Below are positions 17,201 through 24,939 of a stretch of DNA of 64,000 bases, piece after piece. A program made the position numbers and the translations under genes. Under the pieces are notes generated by a model. It made no database searches, was not told the origin of the DNA, and saw nothing but the letters and a program-made list of their open reading frames with translations. This DNA is from Streptomyces sp. Tue6028 (GTDB lineage: Bacteria > Actinomycetota > Actinomycetes > Streptomycetales > Streptomycetaceae). The stretch lies in NCBI RefSeq assembly GCF_002300165.1, contig NZ_MLCE01000012.1:368649-432648 (forward strand), in the 5' to 3' direction. Each line of letters begins with the position of its first letter. Position 1 is the first letter of the stretch.

Positions 17201-18886
17201 TCCCTCGTGCTGGCCCCGGCGGGCGGTCTGTCGACCCGGCCGACCAAGGTGGAGATCAGTTCCCCGGACGGAGCGGCCGTCGTCGGCGTCGACGAGAACG
17301 GCTGGGCCCGCTTCGACCCCATCACCACCGACCGCCTCGACATCACCGTCACCGAGACCGCTCCGCTGACCGTCCACAACCCGGTCGCCGACGCCGATCT
17401 GCAGCTGCCGGTCGGCCTCACGGAGGCGTACGTCCCGGCGCTCGACCGGTACCGCACCCCGCAGCCGTCCGGCACCCGCCCGTTCTCGCTCCCGTGCGGG
17501 AAGGGCCCGGTCGTCGCGGTCGACGGGAAGTTGTACGAGACCGCCGCGAAGGGCACGGTGCGGGACCTGGTCGAACGCCGGGCCGTCGAGGTGACGCTCT
17601 GCCAGGAGGGGCGCGAGGACGCGGCGCTGGACTTCGCCGACGGCTCCCACCGCGTCGAGTCGGGGGACGCCGGGCCGCTGGCGCTCACGGACGTGACGCT
17701 GACGCGCGGGACGGTGGACGAGGCGGCCGGCGTCGGACGCGAGCTGACGATCCGGGACTGGCTGGGCGACCGCCGTACGGTGACGGTCGGCTCCGGCGCG
17801 GCCTCGTACCTGACGACGTACGAGAACTACAACGACGGCTGGAAGGCCACGCTGAACGGCCGGGAACTCACGCCGGTACGGCTCGACGGCTGGCAGCAGG
17901 GCTGGCAGATCCCGTCCGGCGCGGGCGGCACGGTCACGCTGTCGTACGAGCCGTCGACGACGTACGAGGCGGGGCTGATCGGTGGCGGCGTCGCCGTGGC
18001 CGTCCTCGTGGGACTCGTCCTGTGGCGGCGCCGCGCGCCCAACCCGGACGCACCGCAGCCGGAGGCCCCGCTGCCCGGTCTCTGGCCGGGTCTCGTCGCG
18101 CTCACCCTGGTCGGCGTGGTCGTCGCGGGCTTCTTCGCCCTGCTGGTGCCGGCGCTGGCCCTGCTCGCGCGACGGCGGCACACCCTGCTCGTCCCGATCG
18201 CGTTCCTCGCGCTCGCCGGCGCCGGGATCGCCGCGGCGACAGGCGCAGGTTCGCCGGTGTCCGCGGACGAGGGAGCCTTCGGGCCGACCGCCCAACTCCT
18301 GGCACTCATCGGCCTGTTCGCGGGCCTGGTGAGCGTACGGGAGCCGGGGTCCGGCACCGTCCCGGCCGCGCGGCCGACCCAGCCGCCGGCGTCGTCGGAG
18401 GCCCCGACGGCACCGCTGCCGCACCGGGTGCGCGGGACGAGCGGAGGCCCGGGGAGCGGAACCCCGGCCGGTCCGCTGCCCGGAGGCTTCGAGAAGAAGG
18501 CGCGGGCCGACGAGCCGGGTGCCGGCTCGGCCACGGCGGAGCCGGGAACGGCCGCGGGGTCCGCTTCGGGCGGGGAGCGGTCCGGTGCGGCGGAAGGGGG
18601 GCGGTCCGGTGCGGGAGGGGAGCGCCGGGTCGCGTCCGGTCCGACCGTCTCCGCCCGGGGGCCGGGGGCGGACCGGGCCGAGCCCGACCCGCCGACCGCG
18701 CGCATCGCGCTGCGCAAGCCGCGGTTCAGGGTGACACCGCCCGAGGAGCCCGGTCCGCGCACGGGCCAGGACACGGGCTCGGGCGCGGGCTCGGCCTCGG
18801 CCTCGGGCACGGGCACGGGCACGGGCTCGGGCGCGGGCTCGGACACGGGCTCGGACACGGGCTCGGGGAGGGGCGACACCCCATGA
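14225..18886 (+). CDS. AftD-like alpha-(1->3)-arabinofuranosyltransferase (DUF3367, GT-C)
   Basis: A 1553-residue membrane glycosyltransferase. The N-terminal GT-C domain has about ten hydrophobic helices (residues ~30-430), and the first extracytoplasmic loop carries acidic residues (TFDTKLGVALDPWQF) typical of polyprenyl-phospho-sugar-using enzymes. The exterior part contains two discoidin/CBM-like modules (~720-880, with ASSTGNW...AFDGNPDTAW; ~945-1060, with NLTDGDLTTAWIAGGNPTIHL) and a YfhO-like terminal beta region (TTYENYNDGWKATLNG). Membrane helices follow at ~1245-1370, then a ~180-residue Gly/Ser/Thr-rich tail encoded by hexamer-like repeats. Mycobacterial AftD branches arabinan with decaprenyl-phosphoryl-arabinose; the Streptomyces acceptor is unknown. 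The start ATG overlaps the previous stop; an in-frame GTG at 14216 is a weaker alternative. Confidence 0.88.
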   Translation: MTSTVQAPPPAAVRPATTAAGPPQGPRSRGWLLGFWAVVFVLFLAVHPGRATFDTKLGVALDPWQFLSDLGQLWHDRGGFGGLQDQYVGYAWPMLPFYGLCRLIHLPVWLAERLWLSLVVSVAFWGALRLAERLRVGSAASRLLAAVAYALWPVFTVVVGSTSAAALPGAFLPWVLLPLADERYAARIAALRSALVVPFMGGVNAASTLASLLPAGLYLLSRPRGPRQRKLLAWWVPGVILATAWWWIALLVLGVYGENFLPYVETSATTTATMSATESLRGAGNWVAYLNFGEAWLPAGWTVASSVVVIVCSALAAGLGLAGLARRDMPERRWLVLTVLTVALVTLAGYGGSFGAPFHGVVQDWLNGWLVPFRNIYKFQTGLALALVLGLAHLVAVAAETRGARPVRGRRLAPLIAAVLVLPGLAWPYLNGSILQPGSFQELPRYWQTTADWLEKYSPDSRALVVPATAHGIYTWGSPIDEPLDVLADSRWAERDYVPFGTPGNRRAMDAVEQALTTGGQVPGLADYLSRAGLHYVVVRNDLDPDQLGYVPTATVRRTLEQSGYRRVTGFGPVTTGGRIANDTPLQVEGLYPRGRAVEIYEPADRDVPRPGQAGLKPIADTAVVSGGPEALLPLAADPAARGRAAVLTGDNHPGLGTPQVQVVGDGLRRADTRFGLVDANTSYTYTRDQRNDSGSVQDAGRKPHQILPTKGIEHQTVAQLRGARSVTASSTGNWLFHLPQYDPVNAFDGNPDTAWAEGAAGSADGQWLRIRFDGSVDVPSSFEVTPLPQDGVRAAATRIRVETEKGSVTSYLQPNGMKQTVRARPGSTGWLKITIVDSTRPHAGLTGAGFSEIALPDVQVTRLLRLPTDASGPDASAASAEVVSLHRTTDPTGLSATGTEAGLHRSFATSTVGTYAMKASAVPVPGAELDELLYEVAPDQQSRIKATADSTARLGAGLSARNLTDGDLTTAWIAGGNPTIHLSWPDKQPVSSLVLAPAGGLSTRPTKVEISSPDGAAVVGVDENGWARFDPITTDRLDITVTETAPLTVHNPVADADLQLPVGLTEAYVPALDRYRTPQPSGTRPFSLPCGKGPVVAVDGKLYETAAKGTVRDLVERRAVEVTLCQEGREDAALDFADGSHRVESGDAGPLALTDVTLTRGTVDEAAGVGRELTIRDWLGDRRTVTVGSGAASYLTTYENYNDGWKATLNGRELTPVRLDGWQQGWQIPSGAGGTVTLSYEPSTTYEAGLIGGGVAVAVLVGLVLWRRRAPNPDAPQPEAPLPGLWPGLVALTLVGVVVAGFFALLVPALALLARRRHTLLVPIAFLALAGAGIAAATGAGSPVSADEGAFGPTAQLLALIGLFAGLVSVREPGSGTVPAARPTQPPASSEAPTAPLPHRVRGTSGGPGSGTPAGPLPGGFEKKARADEPGAGSATAEPGTAAGSASGGERSGAAEGGRSGAGGERRVASGPTVSARGPGADRAEPDPPTARIALRKPRFRVTPPEEPGPRTGQDTGSGAGSASASGTGTGTGSGAGSDTGSDTGSGRGDTP
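18765..18872. repeat. Hexamer-like low-complexity repeat (GGGCTC/GGCACG) in the AftD-like gene
   Basis: Tandem variants of GGGCTCGGGCGC and GGCACGGGCACG encode the Gly/Ser/Thr/Ala tail of the AftD-like protein. Such runs change length by slippage. The tail is probably a flexible cytoplasmic extension. Confidence 0.6.
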
Positions 18887-20634
18887 CGGCTGTGGAGCAC
18901 CCCCCGCGGGACGGCACGGGCGGCCCGGCCCGGCCGCCCGTCCGCGTCCCGTTCCCGGTGGTGGACGAGGTCGCCCGGCACTGCCTCCAGGAGGAGGAAC
19001 CGGAGACGGTCCACATCGAGGTCCACCTGCCGGGACGGCTCGAACCGGCGCGGCTGAGGGCGGCGTTCGCGGAGGCGCTCCGCCGCCATCCCCGCATCCT
19101 GATGCGCGAGGCCGCGCGCCCCTGGTACCGGCGGCGCTACGAGTGGGAGCTGACCTCCGAACCCGACCTGGACGTGGTGGCCTTCCCGCTCCCCAGCCGG
19201 GACGCGCTGCGCGACGCGCGGACCCGGGCACTGCTGACGGCGCCCCCGCTGACCGCCTCCCCGCCGATCCGGCTGGAGGTGGTCGAGGGCGCGGGCCCGG
19301 CGATCGGCAGCGAGGCGACCGACGCGGTCGGCCGGACGGGCGCGGCCCTCCGCACCAGGGCGGCCGTCCCCACGGGGGCGGACAGCGGTCCCGCGGCGGG
19401 AGGCGGCCCCGCGACGGGCACCGACGGCACCGCGACCGGCGCGGGCAGCGACGACGACAGCCACGGCCCCGACGCCACCGCGGGCAGCGGCACCGGGGCA
19501 GGAGACCCCTCCAGGACGGGAGACGGCGCCAGGGCAGGAGACCCCTCCAGGACGGGAGACGGCGCCGGGGCAGGAGACCCCTCCAGGACGGGAGACGGCG
19601 CCAGGGCAGGAGACCCCTCCAGGACGGGAGACGGCGCCGGGGCAGGAGACGGCGGTCCCGACGCCGGCGCCGGCGGCAACCGCACCGATGCGGCAGCCGG
19701 TGCCGGCGGTGGGCGGCCGGAAGGGAAGGGCACCGTCCTCTTCCTCACCATCAACCACACCGCCCTGGACGGCCCCGCCTGTCTGCGCATCCTGGCGACG
19801 GCGGCCGAGCTGTACGGAGGCCGGGACAACACCCCGACGGCGCCCCCGGTGCGGACATCGGAGGCGCCGGGGGCGGAGGAGGCGGTGGGCCCTTCCACCT
19901 GGACCCCGCCCGCCCGGGTCGCCCACGGCACCCCCGAGCCGTCCGCGGGCAACGGCCTGCTCGTCACCGAACTGAGCGTGCCGCGCCGCCCCAAGGGCTC
20001 CCCGTACACGGTGAACGACCAGCTCATGGCCGCGACGGTGCTGATGGTCGCCCACTGGAACCGGGAGCACGGCGCGCGACCCCGCCCGCTGCGCGTCACC
20101 ATGCCGGTCGACGACCGCACGAGGGACGCGGACATGCCGATCGGCAACGGCACACGGCTCGTCGAAGTCACCTTCGCGCCGGACGAGGTGAACGCGGACC
20201 GGATGGCCGAGCTGCTGCGCCGCACGGCGAACCGCACCCGTGCGCTGAAGTCCGTCGACCGCCCCCAACTCGGCCACGGCGCGGCCCTGCTGACCGCCCC
20301 CGTGGTCCCCGTCGCCTGGCGCGCCACCGTCACCCGGGGACTGCGGCGGGCCGCCGGGCCGTGGACGTCGACCGTCCTGCTGAGCAACATCGGCCGCATC
20401 CCGTACGCCCTGGACTTCGGTGAGGCGGCCGGCCGCGCCCACGCGGTCTGGTTCTCCGCGCCCGCCCGCATGCCGCGCGGCCTGACCGTCACGACGGCGT
20501 CCACGGCGGGCCGTCTGCACCTCGCCCTGCGCTGGTCGCGGACGCTGCTCAGCCACGGCGACGGCGCCCATCTGCGCGACCTCTTCGAGCACTATCTGCA
20601 CGCCACGGAGCTGAGAGAGGCGAACGGCGCATGA
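18883..20634 (+). CDS. Condensation-domain-type acyltransferase with internal tandem repeat
   Basis: A 583-residue protein resembling the condensation/PapA/WS-DGAT acyltransferase superfamily. The N-terminal lobe (residues 20-150) includes EVHLPGRLEPARLRAAFAEAL and RHPRILMRE. The catalytic HxxxD appears as INHTALDGPACLRI (His292-Asp296). The C-terminal lobe includes VNDQLMAATVLMVAHWN, MPVDDRT, MPIGNGTRLV and VLLSNIGRIPYALDF, all typical positions. Between lobe and active site lies a ~130-residue disordered insert with four copies of a 12-residue GAGDPSRTGDGA-type unit. It probably transfers an acyl chain to the sugar or lipid product of the operon. ATGA overlaps link it to both neighbours. 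Confidence 0.78.
   Translation: MTAVEHPPRDGTGGPARPPVRVPFPVVDEVARHCLQEEEPETVHIEVHLPGRLEPARLRAAFAEALRRHPRILMREAARPWYRRRYEWELTSEPDLDVVAFPLPSRDALRDARTRALLTAPPLTASPPIRLEVVEGAGPAIGSEATDAVGRTGAALRTRAAVPTGADSGPAAGGGPATGTDGTATGAGSDDDSHGPDATAGSGTGAGDPSRTGDGARAGDPSRTGDGAGAGDPSRTGDGARAGDPSRTGDGAGAGDGGPDAGAGGNRTDAAAGAGGGRPEGKGTVLFLTINHTALDGPACLRILATAAELYGGRDNTPTAPPVRTSEAPGAEEAVGPSTWTPPARVAHGTPEPSAGNGLLVTELSVPRRPKGSPYTVNDQLMAATVLMVAHWNREHGARPRPLRVTMPVDDRTRDADMPIGNGTRLVEVTFAPDEVNADRMAELLRRTANRTRALKSVDRPQLGHGAALLTAPVVPVAWRATVTRGLRRAAGPWTSTVLLSNIGRIPYALDFGEAAGRAHAVWFSAPARMPRGLTVTTASTAGRLHLALRWSRTLLSHGDGAHLRDLFEHYLHATELREANGA
19495..19638. repeat. 36-bp tandem repeat, 4 copies (within acyltransferase gene)
   Basis: Units start at 19495, 19531, 19567 and 19603, followed by a partial fifth. 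Copies differ only at the first base (GGGGCA versus AGGGCA), alternating. Thirty-six is a multiple of three, so copy-number change keeps the reading frame and alters only a linker. Confidence 0.9.
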
Positions 20635-21365
20635 CCACGACAGCACCGGCCCCCGGCGGACTGCGCGACTTCTACGAGGACCCCTCCGTCCCCGTCGCCT
20701 CCGGGACACCGCGCAGCCTGCGGCAGGCCCGCATGCTGGCCGCCGCGCTCGGCCCGGCCACGGCGGGCCCGCGGACCGTCCTGGACATCGGCTGCGGGGA
20801 CGGCACCGCCGCCGCGACCGCGGCCCCGCTGCTCGCCGGGCACCGCCTGGTCGGCGTCGACTGGTCGCAGGACGCGCTCAGACGCGCCCACGCGCGGCTG
20901 CCGTACGCGGTCCGCGGCGAACTCGGCGACGGCGGGCTGCCGTTCGCGACCGCGTCGGCCGACGCGGTGCTCTTCAGCGAGGTCGTCGAGCACCTGGCCG
21001 ACCCGGACTCCGCCCTGGACGAGATCCGCCGCGTGCTGCGCCCCGGCGGCCACCTGATGCTCTCCACCCCGAACCTCGCCGCCTGGTACAACCGGGCCCT
21101 GCTCCTCGCCGGCGTCCAGCCCGTCTTCTCCGAGGTGAGCCTGCGCGCGATCCACGGCCGCCCGGGCAAGGAGGTCGTGGGCCACCTGCGGCTGTACACG
21201 GCGCGCGCGCTGCGGGAGTTCGTGACCGCCTCGGGCTTCGAGGTCGTACGGCTGGCGGGCGCCCCCTTCCACGGCGTACCGCGTCCGCTGCGCCCCCTGG
21301 ACCGGCTGGCCTGCGCCGCGCCGTCCCTGTCGTCCATCCTGCTCCTGCACGCACGAAGGACGTAG
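20631..21365 (+). CDS. Class I SAM-dependent methyltransferase
   Basis: A 244-residue methyltransferase of the Methyltransf_11 type. Motif I is TVLDIGCGDGTAAATAA, the acidic motif LVGVDWSQDAL, and motif post-I SADAVLFSEVVEHLADPDSAL with RRVLRPGGHLMLSTPN. The N-terminus (GGLRDFYEDPSVPVASGTPRS) suggests a substrate-binding cap. Its ATG overlaps the acyltransferase stop and the DMT transporter gene follows after 3 bp. It could methylate a sugar or lipid intermediate; the Trm112-like protein encoded two genes downstream may be a partner. Confidence 0.9.
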   Translation: MTTTAPAPGGLRDFYEDPSVPVASGTPRSLRQARMLAAALGPATAGPRTVLDIGCGDGTAAATAAPLLAGHRLVGVDWSQDALRRAHARLPYAVRGELGDGGLPFATASADAVLFSEVVEHLADPDSALDEIRRVLRPGGHLMLSTPNLAAWYNRALLLAGVQPVFSEVSLRAIHGRPGKEVVGHLRLYTARALREFVTASGFEVVRLAGAPFHGVPRPLRPLDRLACAAPSLSSILLLHARRT

Positions 21366-21368
21366 CCC

Positions 21369-22286
21369 ATGTGGTGGGGAGTGGCCGCGGCACTGCTGGC
21401 GAACGTCCTGTACAGCACCGGATTCGTCCTGGAGAAACGCGCGCTGGCGGCCCTGCCCGACGTGGAAATCCGCCGCCCCGCCCGGCTGTTGCGGCTGGTG
21501 CTGGGCAGCCCGCTGTGGATCGGCGGCTCGCTGGCCCTGGCCGCCGGGTTCGCTGCCCAGCTCGCCGTCTACCGCACGCTGCCGATCGCCGCGGCGCAGG
21601 GCATCTTCGTCTCCGGGCTCGTCCTGCTGGTCCTGCTCTCCTCCCGGCTGCTCGGTGAGGAGACCACGGGCCGCGAGCGGTACGCGCTCGGCGCGATCCT
21701 CGCCGCCCTGCTGATGGTCGTGCTGTCCCTGAACGAGGACTCCGACACGGTCAGCCGCGGCGCGCCCGCCCCGCTGATCCTCACGGTCTGCCTGCCGACG
21801 CTGTCGCTGGGCGTCTGGCTGTACGGAGCGGCCGAGCGCCGGTCCCGGAACCGGCACCGCATGCCGACCACCGGCGTCGAGTACGGCGTGGCGGTGGGGC
21901 TGCTGTACGGGGTGAGCTCACTGGCCATCAAGGGCGTGTCGAGCCGCCTGACCGCCCACGACCCGGGAGGAGCCGTCCTCGCCCTGCTCCGTTCCCCCTA
22001 CCCGTACCTGCTCGTGTTCACCGGCGCGTTCGGCCTGGTCATGTCGCAGGCGGCGCTCCAGCGCTGCCGGGCCTCGCTCATCGTGCCGGTCTGCACGACG
22101 GTGACCTCGCTGTTCACCGCAGTGCTCGGCACGCTCGCGTTCGGCGAGGCGCTGCCGCACGACCCGGTCCGGCTCGCCCTGCGCCTGGCGGGCACCGCTC
22201 TCGCGGTGGCCGTCCTGCTCGCCATGCCCAAGCACGACGAAGCACCCCGACCGCCCATCGGTGCCAAGGAGTTGACACCCCCATGA
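21369..22286 (+). CDS. DMT-superfamily (EamA-like) membrane transporter
   Basis: A 305-residue integral membrane protein with nine or ten hydrophobic helices in two halves, the DMT pattern. The N-terminus WWGVAAALLANVLYSTGFVLEKRAL and the C-terminal VPVCTTVTSLFTAVLGTLAFGEALP are characteristic. Members export or flip small metabolites; in a glycoconjugate operon it might move a lipid-linked sugar or precursor across the membrane, as small EamA/EmrE-like flippases do. The ribosome-site spacing suggests coupling to the methyltransferase. Confidence 0.85.
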   Translation: MWWGVAAALLANVLYSTGFVLEKRALAALPDVEIRRPARLLRLVLGSPLWIGGSLALAAGFAAQLAVYRTLPIAAAQGIFVSGLVLLVLLSSRLLGEETTGRERYALGAILAALLMVVLSLNEDSDTVSRGAPAPLILTVCLPTLSLGVWLYGAAERRSRNRHRMPTTGVEYGVAVGLLYGVSSLAIKGVSSRLTAHDPGGAVLALLRSPYPYLLVFTGAFGLVMSQAALQRCRASLIVPVCTTVTSLFTAVLGTLAFGEALPHDPVRLALRLAGTALAVAVLLAMPKHDEAPRPPIGAKELTPP

Positions 22287-22510
22287 ACCCGGACGACCCG
22301 CTGCTGAGGATCCTGGCCTGCCCGCTGGACAAGGGGCCGCTCCACCTGCTCGTACCGGACGAGTCGGTGGCGGCGGAGGAAGCGCTGTACAACCCGAGAC
22401 TGCGCCGCCGCTACCCGGTCGTCGACGGCATCCCTCAGCTGCTGCCGTCCTCCGGGGTGCAGGTCACCGAGGACGAGCACGAGGAGCTGCTGAAACGCAT
22501 GGCTCCCTGA
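22283..22510 (+). CDS. Trm112 family protein
   Basis: A 75-residue protein with the Trm112/YcaR pattern: LLRILACPLDKGPLHLL, then YPVVDGIPQLLP. The usual second cysteine of the CPxC zinc knuckle is replaced (CPLD) and no later Cys pair exists, so zinc is probably not bound, as in many bacterial members. In eukaryotes and archaea Trm112 stabilises and activates several methyltransferases. Its position at the end of an operon with two methyltransferases makes a partner role attractive but unproven. The ATG overlaps the transporter stop. Confidence 0.88.
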   Translation: MNPDDPLLRILACPLDKGPLHLLVPDESVAAEEALYNPRLRRRYPVVDGIPQLLPSSGVQVTEDEHEELLKRMAP

Positions 22511-22549
22511 ACCGGCCGCGGAGCGGTCCGGGTGGGCGACGATGGACGC

Positions 22550-23143
22550 ATGCCGGCCAAACGCCCCACCGCCCCCTTCACTCCGCTCGACTTCCAGCTG
22601 GTCCTGCTGCGCCGTATGGCCGACCACAACCCCGGTCTCGTCGAGGACGCCCGCCACCGGCTCGGCGTCGGTGTCGCCGACATGCGCGAGGCCAACCGCC
22701 GCTGGCAGGCGATGCTGCACGCCCCGCGCTCCCGCTCCGCGGTCGCCCGCTACCGTTCGGTCCTCGGCGAGCCGGAGTCCGTCAGCCCGCGCCGGATCGG
22801 CGACCTGGACTGCGAGGCCCTGCTGTGGCCCGTCCCTCTCTGGTCCGAGCTGCGCTTCGAGGTCCTCGTCGCGCCGAACGGCGTGGCCTGGAACGAGTGG
22901 CTGGTGCGTGCCCCCGGTGCGCCCGGCCCCGAACTGCGCACCGTGGACGACCTTCTCCCCTGGTCCTGCACGGTCGACGAGGCGGCCCGCGCGTTCGCCC
23001 CCGCACGCCCCCTGGAGGGCACGGCGCCGACGCGCTGGGGCCTGGCGTTCACGGCGCCGGACGCGTCGGGGGCCGCGCGGGAGTGCGCGGCGGAGTTCAC
23101 CTGGGGGCTGCTGCAGCGCGTCGCCGTCAGAGAGCGGCCCTGA
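22550..23143 (+). CDS. Conserved hypothetical protein
   Basis: A 197-residue soluble protein with no motif I recognise. It has an N-terminal helical region (TPLDFQLVLLRRMADHNPGLVEDARHRLG) and a Trp-rich middle (ALLWPVPLWSELRFEVLVAPNG). The ATG at 22550 is used; an in-frame GTG at 22532 would add six residues. There is no strong ribosome site for either. Its 3' end overlaps the convergent ATP-grasp gene by 17 bp. Confidence 0.65.
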   Translation: MPAKRPTAPFTPLDFQLVLLRRMADHNPGLVEDARHRLGVGVADMREANRRWQAMLHAPRSRSAVARYRSVLGEPESVSPRRIGDLDCEALLWPVPLWSELRFEVLVAPNGVAWNEWLVRAPGAPGPELRTVDDLLPWSCTVDEAARAFAPARPLEGTAPTRWGLAFTAPDASGAARECAAEFTWGLLQRVAVRERP

Positions 23144-24020
23144 GGACCGCCTCCACGACGGCCGGCACCGACCCGGGGTGCAGCCAGAGGAAGAGGTTCG
23201 GCTCGATCAGTTCCAGCTCCATCACGCGGGGCTCGCCGTCGTCGCCGTCGACGAGGTCGACCCGGGCGTAGAGCAGCGCGTCGGGCCCGCCCGGCACGGC
23301 GGCCAGCGCCCGCCCGGCCACGGCGAGTTCCGCGGCGGACGGCTCCCAGACCTCCAGCCGGGGATGCGGGACCTTGTCACCGTCGAAGGGCGTCCCCGGC
23401 TCCAGGACGGCCCCCTTCCGGCTGGCGTGCAGCAGCCGTCCGCCGTAGAACTGCAGGGCCCGCTCGCCGCGGACGTCGACGCCCTTCAGGTACGGCTGCA
23501 CCATCGCGGTCAGGCCTTCCGCGTGCATCCGCGCGAGCTGCCGCACGGCCGTCTCCCGCTCCTCGGGCAGGTACCGGGCGGCATACCGCGCGCCGGCCCC
23601 GGCGGTCGGCTTCACGACGAACTCCGTCTCCGCGGGCAGCTCGACGGGGTCGCCCGGCGCGAGGTACCGGGTGGGCACGACGGGCACGCCCGCCGCCGCG
23701 AGGTCGCCGACGTACCGCTTGTCCGCGTTCCATCGCACGACGTCCGCCGGGTTGGCCAGCCGGGTCGCCTTCGCGCAGCGCTCGACCCACGCCACGAACT
23801 CGGCCAGGCGCCGGCTGTAGTCCCAGGTGGACCGGATCACGACGAGGTCGAAGGCCGCCCAGTCGACCGTGGAGTCGTCCCAGTGGACGACGGCGGCCTC
23901 CGCACCGGCCTCCTCCAGGGCGGCCCTGAGCACGGGCAGGTCCCGGTCCGCGCTGGTCTCCCCCTCCTCGGGCCGGTAGGTGGCGAGCGCGATACGGGCG
24001 CGGTCGGCTGTGCGGGCCAC
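23127..24020 (-). CDS. ATP-grasp family protein (RimK/glutathione-synthetase-like ligase)
   Basis: A 297-residue protein of the ATP-grasp fold. The N-terminal Rossmann-like part has IALATYRPEEGETSADRDLPVL and LVVIRSTWDYSRRLAEF. Then come NADKRYVGDLAAAGVPVVPT (ATP-binding lysine region), FVVKPTAGAGARYAARY, MVQPYLKGVDVRGERALQ and the metal-binding RVMELELIEPNLFLWLHPGS. Such enzymes ligate a carboxylate to an amine or thiol using ATP; the substrate is not evident. GTG start with GAGGGAG eight bases upstream. Transcribed alone, divergent from the HExxH operon. Confidence 0.88.
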   Translation of the reverse strand: MARTADRARIALATYRPEEGETSADRDLPVLRAALEEAGAEAAVVHWDDSTVDWAAFDLVVIRSTWDYSRRLAEFVAWVERCAKATRLANPADVVRWNADKRYVGDLAAAGVPVVPTRYLAPGDPVELPAETEFVVKPTAGAGARYAARYLPEERETAVRQLARMHAEGLTAMVQPYLKGVDVRGERALQFYGGRLLHASRKGAVLEPGTPFDGDKVPHPRLEVWEPSAAELAVAGRALAAVPGGPDALLYARVDLVDGDDGEPRVMELELIEPNLFLWLHPGSVPAVVEAVLRAAL

Positions 24021-24174
24021 GGCGGACTCCCTCTTCGTACGACTGGTCCTCGGGGAGGCTAACAACCACCCGGGCGCCCGCCCCAGGCCTTTTGACCTCC
24101 CCCTTCGCCGCGGCACCCGCGGGCCGGTGCCCGGACGGGCCGTCCCGCGGGCGGGAAAGATCGTTCGGAAAACC

Positions 24175-24204
24175 CTGGCACCGGCCGGAGGGGGCCCGTA
24201 CTCT
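24175..24204 (+). promoter_or_regulatory. Candidate promoter of the HExxH/MAB_1171c operon
   Basis: CTGGCA (24175-24180), 18-bp spacer and TACTCT (24199-24204). The -10 fits TANNNT; the -35 matches TTGACA at four positions. Predicted start near 24211, about 40 nt before the GTG at 24251. Confidence 0.4.
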
Positions 24205-24250
24205 CGGTGACGTGTGAGAACTTGACGCATCAACAGCCGGGAGCCCCTTG

Positions 24251-24325
24251 GTGAGCCAGTCCCCGCCGACCCTGCGCGAGACGCTCGCCCGTCCGCGCGT
24301 GAACCGTGCGGAGCCGGGCCGATGA
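24251..24325 (+). CDS. Possible 24-residue leader or truncated regulator ORF
   Basis: GTG at 24251, preceded by GGGAGCCC, opens a frame of 24 codons (SQSPPTLRETLARPRVNRAEP...) whose TGA overlaps the ATG of the HExxH gene in ATGA. Related loci usually carry an XRE-type regulator in this slot. This could be its remnant, or a short coupling peptide. No HTH can fit in 24 residues. Confidence 0.4.
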   Translation: MSQSPPTLRETLARPRVNRAEPGR

Positions 24326-24933
24326 GACTGGCCGGGGGCATCCGGAGGCTCGCGGCGGCTCTGCGCTCGCCGGCGGCCGACTCCGAGATGCACGCCCTCG
24401 CCGTGGAGCTCAGCCGCGTCCTGCGCGGGCGGATCGACGCCCCCGTCGGCGTACGGGAGTTGGCGGACGCCCTGTGCGCGGAGATGAGCGGACGCCGCGA
24501 CGGCCGCCCCGTCCAGCTGCGCTTCGAGCGGTTCCCCGACGAGATCGAGGTCACCGGTCTGTGGATGGAGTTCCACGACTTCGACCTCGTCATCGTCGAG
24601 GAGCGCGCCGAGGCCGTGCAGCAGCTCGTCATCCTCGGCCACGAGCTGTGGCACATGAAGGAGGGCCACCGCGACCACCACGTCGCCGGCGCCGCGGCCG
24701 CCGCGCACGCCCTGTCGGAGCGGCCCGACTGGCAGGAGGTCGCGCTCACCGTCGCTGCCCGCGACGGCTCCCACGCGTCGGACGAGGCGCAGGCAGAGGA
24801 CTTCGGCCTGCATCTCGCGAGCGTCTTCCGCTCCTGGCTGACAGGCCCGAGGAGCAAGGGCACCGGCGGGCCCGTGGATCCGGTGGGCCGCGCCATCCAG
24901 GCCTCCCTGGGCTACCGCGACCCCCGGGGCTGA
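24322..24933 (+). CDS. HExxH protein, ImmA/IrrE-like (toxin-antitoxin 'toxin component' family)
   Basis: A 203-residue protein with the zinc-metalloprotease signature ILGHELWHMKEGH (His107, Glu108, His111) and a downstream acidic stretch SDEAQAEDFGLHLAS that could supply the third ligand. Streptomyces paralogues are annotated as toxin or regulator components and occur with XRE regulators and MAB_1171c transporters, as here. ImmA-like proteins cleave a partner repressor, so a signalling role rather than a toxin is also possible. Downstream gene starts after 6 bp. Confidence 0.78.
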   Translation: MRLAGGIRRLAAALRSPAADSEMHALAVELSRVLRGRIDAPVGVRELADALCAEMSGRRDGRPVQLRFERFPDEIEVTGLWMEFHDFDLVIVEERAEAVQQLVILGHELWHMKEGHRDHHVAGAAAAAHALSERPDWQEVALTVAARDGSHASDEAQAEDFGLHLASVFRSWLTGPRSKGTGGPVDPVGRAIQASLGYRDPRG

Positions 24934-24939
24934 CCCGCG

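Noticed and set aside
14645..19231. Very long open frame on the minus strand opposite the AftD-like gene (and similar ones at 36168-40706 and 48469-52992)
   Set aside because: Arg/Gly/Pro-rich translations without motifs, in the antisense frame that high-GC coding DNA keeps open; the plus-strand genes have clear domains and ribosome sites.
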